In this document: positions 8,400-16,849 of the stretch, piece after piece
Layout of the letters: each line of letters starts with the position of its first letter
Numbering within the stretch: position 1 is the stretch's first letter
Origin: Mesorhizobium wenxiniae
Lineage (GTDB): Bacteria; Pseudomonadota; Alphaproteobacteria; Rhizobiales; Rhizobiaceae
NCBI RefSeq assembly: GCF_002284535.1
Contig: NZ_NPKH01000039.1
Span: 124,001 to 188,000 of the forward strand
Reading direction: 5' to 3'
DNA: 64,000 bases
Notes under the pieces: model-generated
What the model saw: the letters and a program-made list of their open reading frames with translations, nothing else
The model's database searches: none
Told to the model about the DNA's origin: nothing
Program-made: the position numbers and the translations under genes

Positions 8400-9329
8400 C
8401 TACTCCGCCGCCGAAAGCTCGGCCTTCACCTCGTTGAGGATGCGCCGGCCTTCGCCCTGTTCTATACGGGCAATGTCGTCCTGGTATTTCAGCAGCACGC
8501 CGATCGTGTCGGAAACGGTTTCCGGATCGAGCGCCACCTTGTCGAGTTCGGTCAGCGCGCCGGCCCAGTCGATGGTCTCGGCAACCCCCGGCACCTTGAA
8601 CAGCTCGATCTGGCGCAGCTTCTGGATGAACGAAACCACCTCTGCCGACAGCCGGCTGTTGGCCTGCGGTACTTTCCTACGCACGATCTCCAGTTCGCGC
8701 TCGGCATTCGGATAATCGACCCAGTGATAGAGGCAGCGCCGCTTCAGCGCGTCGTGGATCTCGCGGGTACGGTTGGTGGTGATGATGACGATCGGCGGCT
8801 CCTCCGCCTTGATCGTGCCGAGTTCGGGAACAGTCACCTGGAAGTCGGAAAGGATTTCGAGCAGGAACGCCTCGAAGGCCTCGTCAGTGCGGTCTAGCTC
8901 GTCGATCAGGAAGACCGGGGCGCCCCCCGCCTTGCCGGTCAGCGCGTCGAGCACCGGGCGGCGGATCAGGTACTTTTCGGAAAAAACGTTACGCTCCATG
9001 TCGGAGCGGTCGACCTTGCCGGCCGCCTCCTCCATGCGGATCTCGATCATCTGCGCGGCGTAATTCCACTCGTAGACGGCGGAGGAGACGTCCAGGCCTT
9101 CATAGCATTGCAGGCGGATCAGCCGGCGGCCAAGCGCTTGCGCCAGCACCTTGGCGATCTCGGTCTTGCCGACGCCGGCCTCGCCCTCGAGAAACAGCGG
9201 CCGCCTCATGCGCAGCGATAAGAACAGGACGGTCGCCAAAGACCGGTCCGCCACATAGTCCGCGCCGGTCAGCAGATCGAGCGTCTCGTCGATCGTCGCC
9301 GGCGCGGGGCGCGATTTCAACTCGGTCAT
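8400..9329 (-). CDS. MoxR-type AAA+ ATPase, CoxD-like
   Basis: A 309-residue MoxR/CoxD AAA+ ATPase. Walker A is GEAGVGKT (49-56), Walker B is VFLIDELDR (Asp143-Glu144), sensor 1 is IITTNRTREI, and YHWVDYPNAERELEIV marks the lid. MoxR proteins are chaperone-like ATPases that pair with VWA proteins to mature metal enzymes; the VWA partner is the next gene. The ATG at 9329 follows GGAGAGA. In the cox model this enzyme drives cofactor maturation rather than general protein folding. Confidence 0.92.
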   Translation of the reverse strand: MTELKSRPAPATIDETLDLLTGADYVADRSLATVLFLSLRMRRPLFLEGEAGVGKTEIAKVLAQALGRRLIRLQCYEGLDVSSAVYEWNYAAQMIEIRMEEAAGKVDRSDMERNVFSEKYLIRRPVLDALTGKAGGAPVFLIDELDRTDEAFEAFLLEILSDFQVTVPELGTIKAEEPPIVIITTNRTREIHDALKRRCLYHWVDYPNAERELEIVRRKVPQANSRLSAEVVSFIQKLRQIELFKVPGVAETIDWAGALTELDKVALDPETVSDTIGVLLKYQDDIARIEQGEGRRILNEVKAELSAAE

Positions 9330-9361
9330 TCTCTCTCCGTGGGTGCAGCCATCCAGAGCCT

Positions 9362-9856
9362 CTACAGAGCGTGATAGCCGCGGTCGTGATAGATCAGCGG
9401 CCGCAAATTATCGCCGGTACGCAGGCCTGTCACCTTGCCAAAAAGCACACGGTGGGTGGCCAGATCCTTGGTGTCGATCAGTTCACAGTCGAACACGGCA
9501 AGCGCGCCCTTCAGCGTCGGCGCACCGGTCGAGATCACGTCCCAATCGCCCAGCGCGAAACGTTCCTCGACAGGCAGGCCGGTGAGACCGGAAAAGCCGA
9601 CCGACAGCGCCTCCTGGTCCGAAGCCAGCGTGTTCAAGGCGAACTTGCCGTTCTTCACGAACGGCTCGTTCTTGGGATTTTCGCGATTGAGACAAACCAG
9701 GATGGTCGGCGGCGTGTCCGATACCGAACAGGCTGCAATGACGGTCGCACCGCGCCGGCCGGCGGGGCCATCGGTGGTAACCACATGGACGTGGCCGGCA
9801 AAATGGCTCATCGCGTCGCGATAGGCCTGCGGCCCTATGTCGTTCTTCTTCAGCAC
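9362..9856 (-). CDS. Flavin reductase family protein (HpaC/RutF-like)
   Basis: A 164-residue flavin reductase-domain protein. FRDAMSHF-type N terminus (YRDAMSHFAGHVHVVTT), ATVIAACSVSDTPPTILVCLN, and FALNTLASDQ are the FMN-binding strands of this family, and the C-terminal YHDRGYHAL is typical. Such proteins reduce FMN or FAD with NAD(P)H for a partner monooxygenase. No monooxygenase is next to it. It sits 32 bases before the MoxR gene on the same strand and may lead the maturation operon, where it could supply electrons, but that is inference. Confidence 0.87.
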   Translation of the reverse strand: MLKKNDIGPQAYRDAMSHFAGHVHVVTTDGPAGRRGATVIAACSVSDTPPTILVCLNRENPKNEPFVKNGKFALNTLASDQEALSVGFSGLTGLPVEERFALGDWDVISTGAPTLKGALAVFDCELIDTKDLATHRVLFGKVTGLRTGDNLRPLIYHDRGYHAL

Positions 9857-10045
9857 CGGCGATTTCCATTGGTTTGAAGCGAGGTGAACCCAGCGTTATA
9901 TATGGCGGCATATTGCACGCCACAAGCGAAGTGGTTGACATGCATCCTGAATTTCGCGTGTTGCGTGAAAGCTGACCAGCCTTTAGGTCTTGGCAGGAAG
10001 TGGCGCCGGCAACACGCGACCGGCGCGGAGGAATTCTTCGCACGC

Positions 10046-11131
10046 ATGCGACCCCGGACAATAGGCACGACAACGACAATAGCGGTGCTGGCCTGGCTGT
10101 CTCTCGCCGGCGATGCGAACGCTGAAACGCTGCTGGTCGGTGTCGCAGCACCACTGTCGGGGCCCTCGGCGATCCTCGGCAGGCAGATCGAGGCGGGTGC
10201 TGGCCTGGCAGCGGAGGCGAACGGTGTCGATCTCAAGACGGTGGACGATGCCTGCACAGCCGATGGCGGGGCTGCCGCGGCGAGGGAATTCGTTGCGGCG
10301 AAAGTCGGCGCGGTCGTCGGCTTCCTCTGCACCGAGGCGATCGAGGCGGCACTGCCGATCCTGAAGGACGCCAACATACCGGTCATCACCGTCGGCGTGC
10401 GCACCGAAAGTCTGACCGACCGGCGCGCCAAGACCGGTTGGCCGATCTTTCGGCTTGGGCCGCGCGGCGATGACGAGCGCAACGCCGTCGCCTCCAATGT
10501 GACCCGCCGATGGCAGAACGAACTGTTCGCGATCGTCGACGACGGCACGATTTACGGCCGCGAAATCGCCGAGACGCTTCGGGCGGCAGCCGAGCAGGCG
10601 GCGCTGAAACCGGTGTTCGTCGACACATTCCGGCCGCAACTCGACAACCAGATCGGGCTGATCGGGCGGCTGAGGAAAGCCGGCGCAACGCATGTCTTCG
10701 CCGGCGGCGACGGCGACGACATCGCCATCATGGGCCGCGACGCAGGCCAGCTCGATGCCGGCATCACCTTTGCCGGCGGCGAAGCGCTGCGCACCCCGCC
10801 CGGCGACGTGCCTTATGCCACGGGCACGCTGATGATCGCACCGCCCGAATGGGATGATGTCGCCGACTCCAAGGTGCTCGACAGCTTTGCCGCGCAAAAG
10901 ATCGTGCCGGAGGGTTACATGCTGCCGGCCTATGCGGCGGTCGAGATCGCCGAGGCGGCGACGGCCCTGGCGGAAACCTCCAACAAGCCTTTGGCCGATG
11001 CGCTCACCGCGCGCGACTTCAGCACCGCGATCGGACCGATCCGCTTTGACGGCAAGGGCGACTTGACCGAAAACCTCTATCGGGTCTTCCGTTTCAACGG
11101 CGCAAATTTCGCGCCGGCGGAGGCCAAATGA
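10046..11131 (+). CDS. Branched-chain amino acid-type periplasmic binding protein
   Basis: A 361-residue LivK-type solute-binding protein. The signal peptide covers about residues 1-28 (WLSLAGDANAETLLVGV). GVAAPLSGPSAILGRQIEAG is the family's first ligand-binding segment, and GFLCTEAIEAALPIL and ELFAIVDDGTIYGREIAE follow the two-lobed fold. I chose ATG 10046 since GGAGGA lies 13 bases upstream and it sets the signal peptide at the N terminus. No permease or ATPase is linked, so it either feeds a distant transporter or acts as a sensor. It overlaps the peptidase gene by 4 bases. Confidence 0.85.
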   Translation: MRPRTIGTTTTIAVLAWLSLAGDANAETLLVGVAAPLSGPSAILGRQIEAGAGLAAEANGVDLKTVDDACTADGGAAAAREFVAAKVGAVVGFLCTEAIEAALPILKDANIPVITVGVRTESLTDRRAKTGWPIFRLGPRGDDERNAVASNVTRRWQNELFAIVDDGTIYGREIAETLRAAAEQAALKPVFVDTFRPQLDNQIGLIGRLRKAGATHVFAGGDGDDIAIMGRDAGQLDAGITFAGGEALRTPPGDVPYATGTLMIAPPEWDDVADSKVLDSFAAQKIVPEGYMLPAYAAVEIAEAATALAETSNKPLADALTARDFSTAIGPIRFDGKGDLTENLYRVFRFNGANFAPAEAK

Positions 11132-12150
11132 TGTTTCGGACAGGGCCGCGCAATCTCATCACCGATGTCGCCGGCCTGCGCGTCGGCAACGCTTCCGATG
11201 TGAGGCTGAGGTCCGGGGTGACCACCATCGTCTGCGACGTACCTGCGGTGGCCGGTGTCCAGATCCTGGGCGGTGCGCCGGGCACCCGCGAGACCGACCT
11301 GCTCGAGCCACACAATTCGATCGAGGCGATCCATGCTGTGGTGCTTTCGGGTGGTTCGGCCTTCGGTCTCGACGCCGCCTCCGGCGTACAGGCGGCACTG
11401 CGTGAAAGGGGCATCGGTGTCGAGGTCGGCGGCTTTCGCGTGCCGATCGTGCCGGCGGCGATCCTGTTCGACCTGCGCAATGGCGGCGACAAGGATTGGG
11501 GCCGCTATCCGCCCTACCGCGATCTCGGCTATGAGGCGGCACAGGCTGTCGGCCTCGACTTTGCGCTGGGCACGGTCGGCGCGGGCACCGGTGCGTTGAG
11601 TTCCGGCCTCAAGGGCGGCCTCGGCTCGGCCTCGACGGTGCTCGACAGCGGCGTCACCATCGGTGGGCTCGCCGCCGTCAATCCGACCGGCTCGGTGACG
11701 ATCGCCCAAACCCGCCACTTCTGGGCGGCGCCCTTCGAGATCGGCGGCGAGTTCGGCGGGCTTGGTTATCCCTCGCCTATGCCGGAGGACGCGAAAACGA
11801 TCCTGCTGAAGTTTCGCGACAAGCATATCGGGAAACGGACGGAGGTCGGCGGCAACACGACCATCGCCGTCATCGCCACGGACGCCGTCCTCACCAAGGC
11901 CGCCGCCAAACGCCTGGCGATATCAGCGCATGACGGCTTCGTGCGCGCCATTTGGCCAACACACACGCCAGCCGACGGGGATCTGGTTTTCGCGCTGGCG
12001 ACCGGCAAGAGCGGTATCGAGCTCGCGCCCAATGACGCCATCGACCTCTACGCAGCGGCCGGCGCCACCATGGCGCGCGCCATCAGCCGCGGTGTCTTTG
12101 CCGCGACGCCAGCCGACGGCGACCTGTTTCCGGTCTGGTCGTCGCGCTGA
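11128..12150 (+). CDS. P1 (DmpA/NylC-type) peptidase, Ntn-like
   Basis: A 340-residue member of the P1/S58 aminopeptidase family, which also holds the nylon oligomer hydrolase NylC. These proteins cut themselves before a Ser or Thr that then becomes the catalytic nucleophile; here the site is GGN|TT, Asn243-Thr244. ITDVAGLRVGN and VVLSGGSAFGLDAASGV are family blocks. The start overlaps the stop of the binding-protein gene (ATGA), indicating translational coupling, so the binding protein may collect the peptide, lactam or amide that this enzyme cleaves. Confidence 0.9.
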   Translation: MMFRTGPRNLITDVAGLRVGNASDVRLRSGVTTIVCDVPAVAGVQILGGAPGTRETDLLEPHNSIEAIHAVVLSGGSAFGLDAASGVQAALRERGIGVEVGGFRVPIVPAAILFDLRNGGDKDWGRYPPYRDLGYEAAQAVGLDFALGTVGAGTGALSSGLKGGLGSASTVLDSGVTIGGLAAVNPTGSVTIAQTRHFWAAPFEIGGEFGGLGYPSPMPEDAKTILLKFRDKHIGKRTEVGGNTTIAVIATDAVLTKAAAKRLAISAHDGFVRAIWPTHTPADGDLVFALATGKSGIELAPNDAIDLYAAAGATMARAISRGVFAATPADGDLFPVWSSR

Positions 12151-12197
12151 ATGCGCGCTGCCGTAATCAAAAATGGGGCCGTGATTAATGGCCGTGA

Positions 12198-12452
12198 TCA
12201 GGTGGGGTCGGATTTTTCTTCCTCGAATGTGACCGCAACATCCGAATTTGCCGACAGCCGCACTTTCTGGCCCTCGACTTCGGCTACGAGGCTGAGCGGA
12301 ATATAGTGGTGATGCCCCCTGTGGGCGCCCTCGCCGCTGTCGCGCTTGGTCAGCTTGATTCGTTGTCCCTCAACTTTGTCGACGGTGCCGACATGGACGC
12401 CGTCGGCGCCGATCACTTCCATATGTTCGCGAATCCTGGCTGCATCGGTCAT
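12198..12452 (-). CDS. DUF2171 domain protein
   Basis: An 84-residue cytoplasmic DUF2171 protein: IREHMEVIGADGVHVGTVD is the PRC-barrel-like strand pair that defines the family, followed by KLTKRDSG and HYIPLSLV. Proteins of this type are common in rhizobia, often stress-linked, with no established role. ATG 12452 has GGAGAACC upstream. It is divergent from the DUF2259 gene. Confidence 0.88.
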   Translation of the reverse strand: MTDAARIREHMEVIGADGVHVGTVDKVEGQRIKLTKRDSGEGAHRGHHHYIPLSLVAEVEGQKVRLSANSDVAVTFEEEKSDPT

Positions 12453-12594
12453 TGTGGGTTCTCCATTTCAAGCTGCCAACATAAACAAATGACAGCGCGA
12501 TTGGATGCATCGGCTTTGCGTCTCAGAGGGCACGACGTTTTGACGATGTCGTGATAGTGATCGAAACAACGCTGGCTGCTCAAACGGAAATCCG

Positions 12595-13320
12595 ATGCGA
12601 ATTCTTGCCCTGCTTGCCGTTTCCCTCCTTGCCCAGTTTGCAATCTCGCTCGCCGCGCATGCCGGCGACGTCGCCGAGCTTGAAATCCTCGGCTTCACTG
12701 GGAATGGCGGCATCTTCGCCTTCGAGGAATATGGCGTCCAGGACGGGTCGGGATTTCCCTATGCCAATCGCTATTACATCGACACGGCCGACGACAGTTT
12801 TCTCGAGGGCACACCGATCAGGGTGCGGCTTGACGACGAGAACGCAACGCTCGACGCGGCGCGCCTTGCAGCTCGGCAGAAAGGCGAAGCTATCATCAAG
12901 CAGGCGGAATTGACCTCGAATCGCGGCATCACCGCCGGCTTCAACCCGGTGACCGAACTTTCGGCCGATCCGTTCCGCATGGTGGTCAACCCGCGGCCGA
13001 TCTTTTCGCCGGTCGATGATCCGCTCGAGTTCCGGCTCGACGAGATCGGCATGAACGACACGGAAGCCTGCCAGAGCCTCGGCGAGATCAATGGCTTTCG
13101 CTTGCTGCGCATCGAAGCGAAAGACGGCGGCAAGACTGAGCTTCTGCACGAGGACAAGTCGATCCCCAAAAGCAGAGGCTGCCCGAACGGCTACCGGATC
13201 GGCGCGGTGCAGACATTTTCCATGCAAGGCCTCAGCGCCTATGCCGTACTGATCGCGGTGCGCCAGTACGGCTTCGAAGGGCCGGACTATCGCTGGATCG
13301 CGGTGACCGGCCGGCTGTGA
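12595..13320 (+). CDS. Secreted DUF2259 protein
   Basis: A 241-residue exported protein of the DUF2259 family (predicted secreted proteins). The signal peptide ends near residue 23 (SLAAHAGDVAE). The family core FSxxGGIFAFEEYGVQDGSGFPYAN appears at about 35-60 (here seen as FEEYGVQDGSGFPYA). The function is unknown. The following membrane-protein gene starts with GTG inside this stop codon, so the pair is likely co-translated and may act together in the envelope. Confidence 0.87.
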   Translation: MRILALLAVSLLAQFAISLAAHAGDVAELEILGFTGNGGIFAFEEYGVQDGSGFPYANRYYIDTADDSFLEGTPIRVRLDDENATLDAARLAARQKGEAIIKQAELTSNRGITAGFNPVTELSADPFRMVVNPRPIFSPVDDPLEFRLDEIGMNDTEACQSLGEINGFRLLRIEAKDGGKTELLHEDKSIPKSRGCPNGYRIGAVQTFSMQGLSAYAVLIAVRQYGFEGPDYRWIAVTGRL

Positions 13321-13832
13321 CGCCGCTCCCCGCCTTACACAACCGCCTGGATCGTATCCGCAACGCTTTGCCATCGCCGGGCGTCGCGGTTTGCGGCGCC
13401 CTGCTGTGGGCCGCAGCGATGGGCGCCAGCGCGCTTGTCAATCTGCTGTTGGACGACTGGGAGACCCCGGCAAAGATCCGCTTCGTCTCGCTGCTCTATG
13501 CGGCCGGCGGTGCGCTCGCCTTTCCTGTGGGCCTGTTCCTGGCGCGGCTCGTCTCGCTCGGACGGCATTGGCAAGTTGCCTTGGCGGCCGCGCTTGTGTG
13601 CCTTCTTGCCGCCACGATCGGCTTCACTGGTGGGCTCTTTGCGCTGCAATACCGTTCCTACTATGCCCAGTGGCATGAACCTGCACTGACCATCGCCTGG
13701 TCCATCCAGTTCGTGCACACAATGGCGACGGCGTTCTATCAATTCATCGTTTTGGGCATCCGGCTTTATTTTCCGCTCGGTTTCATCGCGCTGGCTCTCG
13801 CCAGCATCTGGTTTGCGCGGCAGCAGCGTTGA
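13317..13832 (+). CDS. Four-helix membrane protein of unknown function
   Basis: A 171-residue inner-membrane protein with four predicted hydrophobic segments (about residues 23-43, 57-77, 86-110, 134-165). I do not recognise a family. The GTG start overlaps the TGA of the DUF2259 gene (GTGA), so translation depends on that gene. The coupling to a secreted protein suggests a shared envelope task. Arg/His residues cluster at the cytoplasmic N terminus, consistent with the positive-inside rule. Confidence 0.7.
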   Translation: MTPLPALHNRLDRIRNALPSPGVAVCGALLWAAAMGASALVNLLLDDWETPAKIRFVSLLYAAGGALAFPVGLFLARLVSLGRHWQVALAAALVCLLAATIGFTGGLFALQYRSYYAQWHEPALTIAWSIQFVHTMATAFYQFIVLGIRLYFPLGFIALALASIWFARQQR

Positions 13833-13891
13833 GGATTTTGTCTGCCTCTGTTAGGACGCGGGCGAACGCCCTCGCAAGTCAGGACTGACGG

Positions 13892-15199
13892 ATGATCCCT
13901 CGCTACTCCCGGCCGGAAATGGTGGCCATCTGGTCGCCCGAAACCCGATTCCGCATCTGGTTCGAGATTGAGGCCTACGCTTGCGATGCACTGGCCGAGC
14001 TCGGCGTCATCCCGAAGGAGGCCGCCAAAACCATCTGGGAAAAGGGCGGTGCCGCGAAGTTCGACGTCGATGCCATCGACGAGATCGAGCGTGTCACCAA
14101 GCACGACGTCATCGCCTTCCTCACTCATCTTAGTGAATTCGTCGGGCCGGATGCCCGCTTCATCCATCAGGGCATGACCTCCTCGGACGTTCTCGACACC
14201 TGCTTTGCCGTGCAGCTCACCCGCGCCAGCGACATCCTTCTGGCCGACATCGACGGCCTGCTTGCGGCGCTCAAGCGTCGCGCTTTCGAACACAAGGACA
14301 CAATCACCATCGGCCGCAGCCACGGCATCCATGCCGAGCCGACCACCTTCGGCGTCAAGCTGGCGCAGGCCTATGCCGAATTCTCGCGCTGCCGCGAGCG
14401 GCTGGTGCACGCGCGTGAGGATATTGCGACGTGCGCCATATCAGGTGCTGTCGGCACTTTCGCCAACATCGATCCCTATGTCGAAGAGCATGTGGCGAAG
14501 AAACTCGGATTGAAGCCGGAGCCGGTGTCGACGCAGGTGATCCCGCGCGACCGCCACGCGATGTTCTTCGCGACACTCGGTGTCATCGCATCATCGATCG
14601 AACGGCTGGCGACCGAGATCCGCCATCTGCAGCGCACCGAGGTGCTAGAGGCGGAAGAGTATTTTTCGCCCGGACAGAAAGGCTCGTCGGCGATGCCGCA
14701 CAAGCGTAACCCGGTGCTTACCGAAAACCTCACCGGGCTTGCGCGCATGGTGCGTTCCTTCGCGCTACCGGCGATGGAGAACGTGGCGCTCTGGCACGAG
14801 CGCGATATCTCGCATTCGTCGGTCGAGCGCATGATCGGCCCGGATGCGACCGTGACGCTCGATTTTGCGCTGTCGCGGCTGACCAGTGTCATCGACAGAT
14901 TGCTCGTCTATCCCGACAACATGCTGAAGAACATGAACAAGTTCCGCGGGCTCGTGCATTCGCAGCGTGTGCTACTGGCGCTGACCCAGGCCGGTGTCAG
15001 CCGTGAGGACGCCTACCGGCTGGTGCAGAGAAACGCCATGAAAGTGTGGGAGCAAGGTGCTGATTTCCTTGACGAACTTTTGGCTGACAAAGAGGTCACC
15101 GCAGCCTTGCCCGAAGCCGAGATTCGTGAAAAATTCGACCTCGGCTATCATACCAAGTATGTCGAGACGATCTTCAAGCGTGTGTTCGGGGAAGCGTGA
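13892..15199 (+). CDS. purB: Adenylosuccinate lyase
   Basis: A full-length (435 aa) adenylosuccinate lyase of the fumarase/aspartase superfamily. It releases fumarate from SAICAR and from adenylosuccinate in purine synthesis. The signature loop SSAMPHKRNP (residues 265-274) carries the catalytic Ser; TSSDVLDTC and SHGIHAEPTTFG (His general acid region) are intact. Start ATG 13892 gives the family N terminus MIPRYSRPEM. The stop overlaps the next hydrolase start (TGATG). It lies 3.8 kb from purC in the same direction. Confidence 0.97.
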   Translation: MIPRYSRPEMVAIWSPETRFRIWFEIEAYACDALAELGVIPKEAAKTIWEKGGAAKFDVDAIDEIERVTKHDVIAFLTHLSEFVGPDARFIHQGMTSSDVLDTCFAVQLTRASDILLADIDGLLAALKRRAFEHKDTITIGRSHGIHAEPTTFGVKLAQAYAEFSRCRERLVHAREDIATCAISGAVGTFANIDPYVEEHVAKKLGLKPEPVSTQVIPRDRHAMFFATLGVIASSIERLATEIRHLQRTEVLEAEEYFSPGQKGSSAMPHKRNPVLTENLTGLARMVRSFALPAMENVALWHERDISHSSVERMIGPDATVTLDFALSRLTSVIDRLLVYPDNMLKNMNKFRGLVHSQRVLLALTQAGVSREDAYRLVQRNAMKVWEQGADFLDELLADKEVTAALPEAEIREKFDLGYHTKYVETIFKRVFGEA

Positions 15200-15771
15200 T
15201 GATTTCGGCGGCCGGAGATTTCGACTTTCTCGCCCTGCCGGGCCGCGGCAATTCCGGGCCAGATCACTGGATGTCGCATTGGTGCCGGGCGTTCCCCAAT
15301 TCGAGTCGAGTGCTGCAGGCCGAATGGGACAGGCCCAACCCTGAGGACTGGATCGGCCGGGTGGACGCAGCGATTGCCGCGGCACCTCGGCGCGTGGTGC
15401 TGCTTGCGCACTCACTGGCGGTGGCGACGGCGGTGAAGTGGGCGGCCGGCGCCAGCGAAAGCCAACTCAACAAGGTTGCGGGCGCATTGCTGGTTGCCGC
15501 AACCAATGTCGAGAATCCTGATCCTTCCTTCGACCTTGTTCGTCCATTTGCGCCGATGCCGCTGAAACGCTTGCCATTTCCGACCTTGGTGGTGGCAAGC
15601 CGCACCGATCCGCGCGTCACCTTCGACCAGGCAACGGCCTTCGCCGCTGCCTGGGGCGCGGACCTCGCCGATGCCGGCGATCTCGGCCATATGGGAAACC
15701 TGACCCACCTCGGCCTTTGGCCGGCGGGCCTGCTCATGCTCGGCCGCCTGCTGGAAAAGGCCCGGCTCTAA
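15199..15771 (+). CDS. RBBP9/YdeN-type serine hydrolase, paralogue A
   Basis: A 190-residue small alpha/beta hydrolase of the RBBP9/YdeN family. The N-terminal LPGRGNSGPDHW motif is diagnostic; Ser72 (LAHSLAV), Asp137 (ASRTDPRV) and His164 (LGHMGN) form the triad. The ATG at 15199 overlaps the purB stop by one base, so it is translationally coupled; a GTG three bases earlier is possible. A second member lies at 16850 in the same direction. The substrates of bacterial members are unknown. Confidence 0.88.
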   Translation: MISAAGDFDFLALPGRGNSGPDHWMSHWCRAFPNSSRVLQAEWDRPNPEDWIGRVDAAIAAAPRRVVLLAHSLAVATAVKWAAGASESQLNKVAGALLVAATNVENPDPSFDLVRPFAPMPLKRLPFPTLVVASRTDPRVTFDQATAFAAAWGADLADAGDLGHMGNLTHLGLWPAGLLMLGRLLEKARL

Positions 15772-15787
15772 CAGGCTTCCGAAACGC

Positions 15788-16600
15788 TCAGGCCTTGCCG
15801 GGAACGGTCCTGATCACCGTGCCCCATGGATCCTCGCGGGTCGTTGCATCGGTCACGTTGTCCGAACGCATTTCGACCCAGGCCAGGCCGGACCGGGACG
15901 GATCGCGACGACCGGCGCCGGCGCTCTGCCACGCATTGGCGCCGATGTGGTGGTGGTAGCCGCCTGACGACAGGAACACCGCCGCACCGCCATATTTCGC
16001 CACCGTATCGAAGCCGAACTCCTGGTGCCACCACGTCTCAGCATCTTCCGGCCGACCGACGCGCAGGTGGACGTGGCCGATGATGCTGTTGTCCGGCATG
16101 CCCTGCCAGCCGGCATCGCCGGCCGGCACTTCTGCGACGACAGAGGGGATATTCATCCGTTCGGTCGCCATCGCCACTTTGTCTCCATTCCATTTCCAGT
16201 CCTCATGGCGGCGGTCGGCATAGATTTCGATACCGTTGCCTTCAGGGTCGGTCAGGTAAAGCGCCTCGCTGACCAGATGGTCGGAAGCGCCGTCGATGTC
16301 GATCTTGTCGGCGATGGCATGATTGATCCAGCGACCGAGATCAGCCCGGCTGGGCAGCAGGAAAGCCGTGTGGAAGAGGCCGGCGCTGCGCGGATCGTCG
16401 GGTTTCGCCGCTGCATCCGCCTCAATGTCGAGCAAGGGACGATTGGCGGCGCCGAGCGTGATCGCGCCGCCGGCGCGGCTCAGTTCCCGCAGACCGACGG
16501 CGTTGCGATAGTAAGCGGCCAGGCTTTCGGCATTTCGCGCGCGCAACCCGACGCGGGCAACGCTGACCGGGGTCGTGGCGGCAAAAGGCAGTTCGCTCAT
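15788..16600 (-). CDS. VOC (glyoxalase/extradiol dioxygenase-like) protein
   Basis: A 270-residue protein with two vicinal-oxygen-chelate modules: the first from about 15 (VARVGLRARNAESLAAYY) to 140, the second from about 165 (IIGHVHLRVGRPEDAETWW). HVHL, HHHIGAN and WVEM are positions of the usual metal ligands, as in CatE-like 2,3-dioxygenases. GGAG 7 bases before ATG 16600 supports this start. The reading frame continues upstream to a TTG at 16687 and there encodes a twin-arginine-like leader (GLTRRTMIGGTGVLALG), so an exported long form is possible. Confidence 0.83.
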   Translation of the reverse strand: MSELPFAATTPVSVARVGLRARNAESLAAYYRNAVGLRELSRAGGAITLGAANRPLLDIEADAAAKPDDPRSAGLFHTAFLLPSRADLGRWINHAIADKIDIDGASDHLVSEALYLTDPEGNGIEIYADRRHEDWKWNGDKVAMATERMNIPSVVAEVPAGDAGWQGMPDNSIIGHVHLRVGRPEDAETWWHQEFGFDTVAKYGGAAVFLSSGGYHHHIGANAWQSAGAGRRDPSRSGLAWVEMRSDNVTDATTREDPWGTVIRTVPGKA

Positions 16601-16849
16601 CAAAATCTCCGTTCGGGCGGCCCTCGACGAGATCCCCAAAGCCAGGACCCCTGTGCCACCGATCATTGTACGTCGTGTCAGTCCCAAAATCCTGGTTTCC
16701 TTACACGGCTGTTTCTTTTCCTGACGACAGATCGTCGATCGCGATCGTTCACACAAGGCGGCAAGAAGCGAACATGGTGTTCACAATTGTGGGCAATCGC
16801 ACCGATAATCGCGGTTGCACGAAACCGTGTCGCTCGCTACATGCGCGCC

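Noticed and set aside
16025..16849. Long N-terminal extension of the second RBBP9-type hydrolase
   Set aside because: The extension is antisense to the VOC gene and the hydrolase family starts at MKVRDADILIVPG.
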